DNA of 13,432 nucleotides from assembly GCA_021736565.1 (NCBI GenBank), contig JAIPFO010000056.1:1-13432 (forward strand), read 5' to 3'. Source of the stretch: Phycisphaerae bacterium (GTDB taxonomy: Bacteria; Planctomycetota; Phycisphaerae; Sedimentisphaerales; SM23-30). A model generated the notes under the pieces. That model had not been told where the DNA came from and did no database searches. It saw nothing but the letters and a program-made list of their open reading frames with translations. The stretch's first letter is position 1. Each line of letters opens with the position of its first letter. The position numbers were made by a program, and so were the translations under genes. Below are positions 7,752 to 13,432 of the stretch, piece after piece.

Positions 7752-10304
7752 CTAAGGTTCCAGTCGTGAAAACCTCTGGCTCCCCAGGGCCATCTGACCG
7801 AAACCTTCGGGCCAGAAACTGACCGTGAACGACATGCTGTTGCGCGTGGCGTCATATCCGACGCTAAAGGCGCTGTACCAGTGTGGCGATTTCCGGATCA
7901 GGGTGGTTCGCGTGTAGGACGCCGCGGTTTGTTCGATATCGTATTGCTGTGAAAAGGCCACGGTGTACTTTTGATTCATACGATAGCTGATCCCATTGGT
8001 CAGGTGGTTGCCATCGGTTTGTTTGAAGGCGTCTGCGTTTCTCAAGTAGCGATAGCCGACATAGTAGCGCGTGCGCGGCGATCGCATCACCGCAAAGGCC
8101 GCGTTCGCCTGGCTGATCTGTCGGTCATGAAGGTTATAGTTTATCCCGCCGTTAAAGAGGGTTGTATCCGATATCTCCCAGGACAGGTCCCCTGTGGCGT
8201 GGTCGCTGAGGCTGCGGTTGATCTGTTCGCGACGGGCCAGCCCCAGGTTGGCCAGGTCGTCATTGAGCATGGCGGCATGGTCGAATAACATTTCCGGACT
8301 CGAGGAGTAGTACATGCCCGGCAGGTCAATATTGTCAATATCGTTTGTCACCAGGGTCACCCCGGTGTCCAGTCGCAAAAAGTCGACGCTGTGTTTATCG
8401 CCCTGAGGGCCTCGCATCGTCTGCCATCGCTGACGAAGCGTGAAATTGTAACGATCCTGCTGGGCACTTTCGTCCAGCTCCGATTCCGTCCAGAAGGCAC
8501 TGACTTCCGGTTCGATTATATGGCGGATCCGGTCAATGTCGAAGAGCCGTGACTGAGCGGCGTTATTAACGTGCCACAATTTGCTGCCGGCCCGAAAGCC
8601 CATGGCCCCCTGGACAAAGCTGTTGGTCTTATCCGAATCGTCGTAAACGTAGGTGACTATGCCCGTTGGCGCGATGTTGACAACGCCAAAATGCAACGGC
8701 AGGCTGATTTCATGACGACTGTTGGCAAAGGCAAAGCTTCTCTGGTCGAGTTGGTCGGGGAGTATACTGTGTTCAGGAACCCCCGAATATCCCGGAACCA
8801 TCACATCGCCCGCCCGTTCGCCGATCCGTGTAATATAACCATCGTGCTGATAGGTGAATAATTCAAAGAAATCCTGACCCGCGATATGAAAACCCGCACG
8901 CGGGAGTTCCGTTCGTGTGTAATCAAAATCGTTCAGATGAAATTTATTCAGAAAGTCAAAGGCCCAGTTGTCACGCTGTTGCTTGAAATAGATGGCGGTT
9001 TCAGGCTTCTTTTCTCGGTCAAATTCTCGCTCTTCCCAGCTCTCCAGAAAATTCCGGTCGCTCAGGTAGCCTACCTCAAATGAACCCTGCCAGTCATCCG
9101 GCAGATACTGGCGATGCTGCCAGCGAACCCGACCGCGAAGGTCGTCGGGGGGCACCAGGTCTTTTCGGGAGTCAAATCGACCCAGCCGGTCCTCCCCGTC
9201 ATCGTGCAAGAGATAGCTTTTAAAATTACCGAAATTCACCGGCGATTGATAGTCGGCATCCACCCCGATACCCGGGCCCCGTTTGCTGTAGCCATCGAGG
9301 CGAAGCTTGGACGTGACGCTTTCCGGGGAAAATCTGTTCGTCTGCGGATCGGTTGACGGACGGATCCCCAACAGCCAGGCGAGGTCCCATTCCGTTTCCA
9401 GCGTGACCCCCAGTTCGGAATTCACCCCGGTATGCAGGGCCTGCATTGGGGATGTGGCGTTCGAGGATGTGCCAGCGGCCTTCGGCCACCAGAAAATGGG
9501 AGTATTCCCCATATTCATGGTGATGTTTTCAAGGTTAAATCGGATGACGCCAGGTTTTTGAGACCCGTCCAGCATGGTTTGAGGTTTTTCACTGACGATA
9601 CGAGCACGCTTAACGCCCAGCCAGACATGGGGTTCGGCAAATTCATCATTACTCAATTGGATATCGTCGGCGAGATATGTCGACAGGTTCCATTGTCGGA
9701 TCCGTCGGGCCCGCAGGGTGATCGGAATTTGATTTTCTGTGGCATTCAGCCGTAATTTGCCCTTGAGAATGAGGGCGTTTTTATTGACAAAATCATAGTA
9801 CACCTGCTCGGCGTTGATCACGTTGTCTGTGGCCGTTGTCCCGTTTTTTAAGTTGATCCGGTCGAGACGCAACACGACATCGCCTTCAAGGTAAATCCCG
9901 ATGGGGTATCGGCTCAGGTCGGTCTTTTCCTTCGACTCACCCCGGTCCTTGAACCGTTCGAGTAACTCCTTCTGCGAATAAAAAACAACCGCACTCTGGG
10001 CGCTGAATTCTAACAGGGAGTCCTCTTCCGGGAATTTCTGAACCGCTGTTATGCCCCCCGAATAGACAAAAATATCCCCGCCATCTGGCTGGGGAGTCGA
10101 AGAGAATTTGCCGTTGAATTGCACCGGATCGAGGGAAAGTTGGGGTAGCCCCGAGGGCGTTTTGGCCGTTTTAGGATCATCCTGACGGGCAGAGAGGGGG
10201 GGGGTCAACCCAGCGATAATTACAGTACAAACCAAAAAGAGAATGCAAGGTGTATAATGTAAGTGGTTGCGATATAAGTATTTACAGCGTTTTGTGTTTT
10301 GCAT
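7752..10304 (-). CDS. lptD: LptD/OstA-like outer-membrane LPS-assembly protein
   Basis: The 850-residue product has a signal peptide (hydrophobic ILFLVCTVIIAGL at about 21-33, likely cleavage after LSA at residue 39). An OstA-like beta-jellyroll segment follows at about 75-245, with IYLEGDVVLRLD, INAEQVYYDF and the ITLRARRIRQW repeat style. The rest (about 320-850) is an alternating polar/aromatic beta-barrel, including HIIEPEVSAFWTE near residue 595 and a C-terminal strand FTVSFWPEGFG. In proteobacteria LptD and LptE insert lipopolysaccharide into the outer leaflet; the same job here is inferred from the family. The length is close to other LptD proteins. ATG 10304 is preferred; an upstream in-frame TTG (10364) would add 20 residues ahead of the signal peptide. 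After the signal peptide I see no cysteine, so the disulfides essential in E. coli LptD cannot form. A run of nine C on the coding strand lies in the signal-peptide region. No other lpt gene is in the window. Confidence 0.8.
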   Translation of the reverse strand: MQNTKRCKYLYRNHLHYTPCILFLVCTVIIAGLTPPLSARQDDPKTAKTPSGLPQLSLDPVQFNGKFSSTPQPDGGDIFVYSGGITAVQKFPEEDSLLEFSAQSAVVFYSQKELLERFKDRGESKEKTDLSRYPIGIYLEGDVVLRLDRINLKNGTTATDNVINAEQVYYDFVNKNALILKGKLRLNATENQIPITLRARRIRQWNLSTYLADDIQLSNDEFAEPHVWLGVKRARIVSEKPQTMLDGSQKPGVIRFNLENITMNMGNTPIFWWPKAAGTSSNATSPMQALHTGVNSELGVTLETEWDLAWLLGIRPSTDPQTNRFSPESVTSKLRLDGYSKRGPGIGVDADYQSPVNFGNFKSYLLHDDGEDRLGRFDSRKDLVPPDDLRGRVRWQHRQYLPDDWQGSFEVGYLSDRNFLESWEEREFDREKKPETAIYFKQQRDNWAFDFLNKFHLNDFDYTRTELPRAGFHIAGQDFFELFTYQHDGYITRIGERAGDVMVPGYSGVPEHSILPDQLDQRSFAFANSRHEISLPLHFGVVNIAPTGIVTYVYDDSDKTNSFVQGAMGFRAGSKLWHVNNAAQSRLFDIDRIRHIIEPEVSAFWTESELDESAQQDRYNFTLRQRWQTMRGPQGDKHSVDFLRLDTGVTLVTNDIDNIDLPGMYYSSSPEMLFDHAAMLNDDLANLGLARREQINRSLSDHATGDLSWEISDTTLFNGGINYNLHDRQISQANAAFAVMRSPRTRYYVGYRYLRNADAFKQTDGNHLTNGISYRMNQKYTVAFSQQYDIEQTAASYTRTTLIRKSPHWYSAFSVGYDATRNSMSFTVSFWPEGFGQMALGSQRFSRLEP

Positions 10305-10366
10305 GTCGCCCTGTATTATCTCAAAGTGTATCGTGTATTTCAATAATTGTATCAAACGGAGCAATC

Positions 10367-10372
10367 ATTATA
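10367..10372 (-). promoter_or_regulatory. Candidate -10 box for the lptD-like gene
   Basis: On the minus strand a perfect TATAAT lies about 60 bp upstream of ATG 10304, which would give a leader of roughly 55 nt. No clear -35 box is found at 16-18 bp, so the match may be chance in AT-rich DNA. A TATAAT also overlaps on the plus strand. Confidence 0.3.
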
Positions 10373-10480
10373 ATCATCATCAGGGCTAAAGCCAGTGAAT
10401 TTTGACCTCCGCGTCAAAAGTATGACATGACACGCAATCGGACTCCCAAGGGCCTTTGGACTCAAATCTACTCCGATGAG

Positions 10481-10506
10481 TATGACGGTCAAAACGAATA
10501 TGACGG
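10481..10506 (+). repeat. Paired TATGACGG direct repeat upstream of the PilX-like gene
   Basis: TATGACGG occurs at 10481-10488 and 10499-10506, 18 bp apart, with a partial third copy, TATGACA, at 10421. Similar spacing on one face of the helix would suit a regulator binding upstream of the rightward gene. The copies are short and no known operator is recognised. Confidence 0.35.
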
Positions 10507-10712
10507 CTATTTTTATGGAATAGATGAATAATAAGGGGGAATAATATAGCGTCGACATCTTTTATATCATATGTTTTCGTAGGCATTTAGTTTATTGAAA
10601 ACGTTTTGCTGAGGCTAGCGTTATTATCAGGCACTTGTAGGCAGAAAATACAATTTCCGATACGATAAACACCTGACGCCGCCGCCATACATGTTCTTTG
10701 GGAGAGAATTCT

Positions 10713-12179
10713 ATGATCAAGTCTGAAACTCGACAGTGCAACCACCAAAAATCTGGGAAATTCGTCTGGGGGGCACACGTAAATAAATCAGGCCGTAATA
10801 AATATTCCCACGTCAAAAGTCAAATGCCCCACCGACGCGGACTGGTGTCTGTCCTGGCCATATTTTTCATCATACTATTTTCCGTCCTGGCGATATCGAT
10901 CTCCTCTGTGACCAACACCAATCTGATGATGGCCGATAACCACGCCAAGGTCGCGCAGGCTCAAGCCGCCTCGGAGTCGGGGTTGGCGTACGCTCGTTGC
11001 CTGCTCCATAACTATATTCATGAAACAAAACCTCACACGTTCCAGCAGAGTCTTTCAGCCTCCGAAATGACCGGGTTATTCACCGGGCTTGCCTCCTACG
11101 CCGCCTTAATGTTGGATGGTTCCGCCGCAATTGACAATGCACGGGTCGCAGGGCTCACGAGCTTTCGCGAAAACGGTTTAACGGGACAGCAATTTAGCAT
11201 TCCGGTTATTCAAATGGGGGCAAGTCAGGAGAGCCAATTTAGCTTGCAATTCAGGCAGTACACCCATGACCTCGAAAGTATTGAGGTGAAAAGTACCGGG
11301 GGGGCCAATACGATCCAGCGCCGGGTCCAGCTCAATTATTCGATTGTAAAAGGGACCCCAGGCCTCTTTGATTTTGCACTGTTTGCACGCGAAGATTTAT
11401 TGTTTAACAATGGTGTAACCCTGGATGGTTTCAACTTCGAGGCCGACGATCCGCCCCTTCAGGCCGGGACAAACGGGATTAATTCCGGGAGTATTGATTT
11501 GAGAAATTCCGCCAGCATCCTGGGCGATGTTGTCGTGGGCGTCGGAGGAGATCCGGATATTGCGATTCAATTGTCAAACGGAGCGAATATTACCGGCGAG
11601 ACCTCCGTCATGCAGGAAGAGTGGGAACCGCCTCTGGTCCAGGTGCCACACGCATTAAGCACGCGGGGGTCATCGGGGGTGCTCAATAATACCACCACGA
11701 TAAACGCCAATGGCAAGTATGACAGTATCGATCTGGGGAATAGGGAAACCGTGAGAATTGAAGGGGAGGTGGAACTCTATATTACAGGGGATATTAACCT
11801 GGGCAATGCCGCCGCAATAGAGATCGCCCCAAACGCAAAACTTACGCTGTTCCTCGGAGGGAACCTGGTTCTTTCAAACGGTGCCGAACTGAACAATCTG
11901 ACTCAGGAAGTCGAGAATTTCATGATTCTCGGGCTGGACACCTGTGAGAATGTGATCTTAAAAAACAGCGCAACTACATATGCCTCCATCTATACCCCCA
12001 ATGCCGATGTCGATTTCAGAAACTCCGCAGACGCTTACGGTGCTGTCGTATCCAAAAGCTTCAGGCAGCATAATTCGGCGGGCTTCCACTACGATGCCGA
12101 TTTAAGAGAATCCAGCCCGGTAGGTGTCAGTGCCAGCATTTCACTGCTCTGCGATGGGAATTCTTTCATGGAACTGTAA
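10713..12179 (+). CDS. PilX-like membrane protein with Asn-rich repeat (DUF7305-like) domain
   Basis: The 488-residue product has one N-terminal membrane helix, LVSVLAIFFIILFSVLAISI (about 44-63), preceded by an RRG motif. The helix is followed by AQAQAASESGLAYAR. This matches the N-terminus of PilX/GspK-like minor pilin and pilus-assembly proteins. The Gly-Phe-x5-Glu prepilin site is absent. A basic extension of about 37 residues precedes the usual RRG start; an internal ATG at 10824 would remove it. ATG 10713 is supported by GGGAGAG 6-7 nt upstream, better than the in-frame TTG 10698. From about residue 218 an Asn-rich repeat region begins. Motifs such as RNSAS, SNGAN, GNAAA, SNGAE, KNSAT and RNSAD recur about every 19-29 residues, which suggests a beta-solenoid like the DUF7305 family often found behind PilX-type N-termini. 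The role is probably an envelope- or pilus-associated scaffold outside the cytoplasmic membrane. No pilus operon surrounds it. Confidence 0.8.
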   Translation: MIKSETRQCNHQKSGKFVWGAHVNKSGRNKYSHVKSQMPHRRGLVSVLAIFFIILFSVLAISISSVTNTNLMMADNHAKVAQAQAASESGLAYARCLLHNYIHETKPHTFQQSLSASEMTGLFTGLASYAALMLDGSAAIDNARVAGLTSFRENGLTGQQFSIPVIQMGASQESQFSLQFRQYTHDLESIEVKSTGGANTIQRRVQLNYSIVKGTPGLFDFALFAREDLLFNNGVTLDGFNFEADDPPLQAGTNGINSGSIDLRNSASILGDVVVGVGGDPDIAIQLSNGANITGETSVMQEEWEPPLVQVPHALSTRGSSGVLNNTTTINANGKYDSIDLGNRETVRIEGEVELYITGDINLGNAAAIEIAPNAKLTLFLGGNLVLSNGAELNNLTQEVENFMILGLDTCENVILKNSATTYASIYTPNADVDFRNSADAYGAVVSKSFRQHNSAGFHYDADLRESSPVGVSASISLLCDGNSFMEL

Positions 12180-12462
12180 GCAGGGCACCTGTAAGCCAAA
12201 ACAGCCCGCAGCGATAGAACCGGAGGGGCCGGGTTGCCCGGAGGTTTGTTGGGGGGCAATGAAGCGAATGAGGACGACTGGCTTTCACCACGATGTCATA
12301 GGACTTTGGTCTCTGGTGTCCGTTTTTCTCATCTTAAGGGTGATTCTACGGCCAGGAATAGACTTTTGACGCTCCGGCGGCGTTTTCCATGTCCTTATGA
12401 CTGATTTTTGAGGTCGGAATAAAGCATGACTAAAGTGGGCGTACCATATAGTGATTTCGGCT

Positions 12463-12486
12463 AAAAAACGACGTTGAGTTTTTTTT
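12463..12486 (+). terminator. Possible weak terminator after the PilX-like gene
   Basis: AAAAAAC (12463-12469) can pair with GTTTTTT (12478-12484) around an 8-nt loop, with T residues running on to 12486. The stem is almost all A-T and the element lies nearly 300 bp past the stop codon, so it is uncertain. Confidence 0.3.
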
Positions 12487-12488
12487 CC

Positions 12489-12517
12489 TTGCAATAGGTT
12501 TGTTTTTCAGATAGGAT
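12489..12517 (+). promoter_or_regulatory. Candidate sigma-70 promoter for ffh
   Basis: TTGCAA (12489-12494) and TAGGAT (12512-12517) are separated by 17 bp, each matching four of six consensus bases. It lies just after the possible terminator and about 150 bp before the ffh start. It is plausible but unproven. Confidence 0.35.
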
Positions 12518-12525
12518 ATTACGTT

Positions 12526-12547
12526 CGATATATGTAGGCGATATATG
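12526..12547 (+). repeat. Direct repeat CGATATATG x2 in the ffh upstream region
   Basis: CGATATATG is repeated exactly at 12526-12534 and 12539-12547, a 13-bp period with TAGG between. It begins 9 bp after the candidate -10 box, so it overlaps the expected transcription start and early leader. It could be an operator or a chance repeat. Confidence 0.4.
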
Positions 12548-12658
12548 CGCTAAATTATTCTGAATTCGGTACTTAGGTAACGAATCAGGGGAAAGTGCAT
12601 GAAAGGAAAAAGTTTTTCTTTGATGATTTGCCGCAGCGACTTCCGGTTTTAACCGGGC

Positions 12659-12663
12659 AGGAG
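12659..12663 (+). promoter_or_regulatory. Ribosome binding site AGGAG that fixes the TTG start of ffh
   Basis: AGGAG lies 8 nt before TTG 12672. Upstream in-frame stops (TGA at 12621 and 12624) and the lack of any in-frame ATG between them and the conserved N-terminus leave TTG 12672 as the only sensible start. Confidence 0.8.
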
Positions 12664-12671
12664 TAGTATTT

Positions 12672-13432
12672 TTGTTTGACTCTTTAACTGATAAATTTAA
12701 CAGCGCGTTTCGTGGTTTAAGCGGACGCGGCCGAATCTCTGAGGCGAATGTCAAAGAGGCGATGCGACAGGTGCGGACCGCCTTGCTGGAAGCCGATGTT
12801 AATTATAAGGTAGTCAAAGACTTTTGCGATAGTGTGACTGAAAAGGCGGTTGGGGCCGAGGTGGTAAAAAGCCTGCATCCCGGCCAATTGATGATCAAGA
12901 TCGTCAATGATGAGTTAACCCATCTGATGGGGCCGGTCGATAGCCAGATCTATTATGTCACCCCTGGGCCGACAGTTATTCTTCTGGCTGGCCTCCAGGG
13001 TAGTGGTAAAACCACCACCGCCGCCAAACTGGCCAAGCTATTGATCAAGAAGGGAAAAAAACCCTTACTCGTCGCCAATGACCTCCAGCGACCCGCCGCG
13101 ATTCAGCAGCTAAGAACGCTGGGCGAACAGATCGATGTGCCCGTCTATTATGAAGAAAATATCAAAGACGCCGTCAAGGTCGCCCGAAACGGCATTAAAT
13201 GGGCCACGAATAATGCCCGCGATGTCGTCCTGATCGATACCGCCGGTCGATTGCATATCGACCAGGAGTTAATGGGCGAGTTGAATCGGGTCTGTAAGGC
13301 GGTAAACCCGCAGCAGATTTACCTGGTTTCCGATTCCATGACCGGCCAGGATTCCGTCAATAGTGCCAAAGAGTTCAATGATCAGCTGGAGTTGAACGGC
13401 GTGATACTGAACAAGCTGGACGGGGATGCACG
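12672..13432 (+). CDS. ffh: Signal recognition particle protein Ffh (SRP54), 5' part
   Basis: Ffh is the GTPase of the signal recognition particle. With SRP RNA it binds signal sequences on ribosomes and delivers them to FtsY at the membrane. The visible 253 codons start at TTG: MFDSLTDKFNSAFRGLSGRG, the usual Ffh N-terminus, followed by the helical N domain to about residue 90. The G domain shows the P-loop GLQGSGKTTT (107-116), DLQRPAA (137-143, where DTYRPAA or DxxRPAA is common), DTAGR (189-193), MTGQDSVNSA (223-232) and NKLDGDA (247-253), the G4 base-recognition motif (usually TKLDGDA). The C-terminal part, including the Met-rich M domain that holds RNA and signal peptide, lies beyond the window. 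The frame is open to the last base. Nothing suggests truncation other than the window edge. Confidence 0.96.
   Translation, partial: MFDSLTDKFNSAFRGLSGRGRISEANVKEAMRQVRTALLEADVNYKVVKDFCDSVTEKAVGAEVVKSLHPGQLMIKIVNDELTHLMGPVDSQIYYVTPGPTVILLAGLQGSGKTTTAAKLAKLLIKKGKKPLLVANDLQRPAAIQQLRTLGEQIDVPVYYEENIKDAVKVARNGIKWATNNARDVVLIDTAGRLHIDQELMGELNRVCKAVNPQQIYLVSDSMTGQDSVNSAKEFNDQLELNGVILNKLDGDA

Larger units (their letters stand above)
10305..10712. other. Divergent intergenic region between lptD-like and PilX-like genes
   Basis: This 408-bp region should hold the promoters of two genes pointing apart. It contains a TATAAT for the leftward gene (listed separately) and a perfect inverted repeat TTTTGAC-N6-GTCAAAA (10400-10419). 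It also has two TATGACGG copies (listed separately) and a near copy TATGACA at 10421. Reading leftward, a 66-codon frame (10386-10586) with a CVSCH motif is present but has no ribosome site; see findings. No -35/-10 pair for the rightward gene is convincing. Confidence 0.45.
12180..12671. other. Intergenic region upstream of ffh
   Basis: This 492-bp gap contains a GC-rich stretch at 12180-12260 with a short CCGGG-TTG-CCCGG hairpin (12229-12241) but no T-tract. It also holds a possible terminator, a candidate promoter and a 9-bp direct repeat (all listed separately). A CCGGTTTTAACCGG palindrome (12643-12656) sits right before the ffh ribosome site. A 36-codon frame at 12259-12369 could encode a one-helix peptide, but coding support is weak. 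No SRP RNA gene was recognised here. Confidence 0.4.

Noticed and set aside
7971..9755. Several plus-strand frames of 60-107 codons within the lptD-like gene
   Set aside because: All are shadows of the long minus-strand gene, which has a signal peptide and barrel pattern throughout.
12259..12369. A 36-codon frame with one hydrophobic segment (VIGLWSLVSVFLILRVIL)
   Set aside because: The ribosome-site spacing is poor (G-run only 2 nt before ATG), it is the tail of a longer out-of-frame opening overlapping the PilX-like gene, and nothing supports coding.
12426..12464. A 12-codon frame starting ATGACTAAAGTG before the possible terminator, considered as a leader peptide
   Set aside because: It lacks runs of any regulatory codon and has no alternative hairpins or clear ribosome site.
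12180..12660. Possible SRP RNA gene next to ffh
   Set aside because: No long self-complementary hairpin with a GGAA-type tetraloop and the conserved asymmetric loop was found.
12461..12754. A 97-codon minus-strand frame over the ffh start
   Set aside because: It overlaps the conserved ffh N-terminus antisense and shows no recognisable feature.

Overview
The window looks like a chromosomal segment from a planctomycete, most likely of the Phycisphaerae/Sedimentisphaerales type. The signs are an ECF sigma factor fused to membrane segments and a large extracytoplasmic domain, a secreted LamG/beta-helix protein with a C-terminal dockerin-like GDxNxDGxVDLxDF motif, a prepilin-type protein, a PilX-like membrane protein with an Asn-rich repeat region, and an LptD/OstA-like outer-membrane protein. 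This placement is an inference from gene types. No rRNA or other phylogenetic marker is complete here.

Layout from left to right: (1) a cytoplasmic coiled-coil protein (165-1514, +) built on a 39-residue repeat; (2) an AT-rich gap with a strong intrinsic terminator (1692-1733); (3) an ECF sigma factor with a transmembrane, extracytoplasmic C-terminus (1900-3648, +), then 141 bp later a 918-residue secreted multidomain protein (3790-6546, +) closed by an intrinsic terminator; (4) a short prepilin-type gene with its own candidate promoter (6793-7629, +); (5) a convergent lptD-like gene (7752-10304, -); (6) a 408-bp divergent intergenic region; (7) a PilX-like gene (10713-12179, +); (8) a 492-bp gap leading to the 5' part of ffh (12672 to window end, +). 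ffh starts at TTG and is cut off by the window edge.

Most of the products belong to the envelope or outside: a membrane-linked sigma factor, a secreted carbohydrate- or surface-binding mosaic, two type IV pilin/pseudopilin-like proteins and an LPS-assembly-like barrel. Only the coiled-coil protein and Ffh look cytosolic, and Ffh itself serves membrane targeting. The most suggestive functional unit is the membrane-tethered sigma factor next to the secreted mosaic protein, a possible sense-and-express pair. I saw no CRISPR array, insertion sequence, phage gene, tRNA or rRNA.
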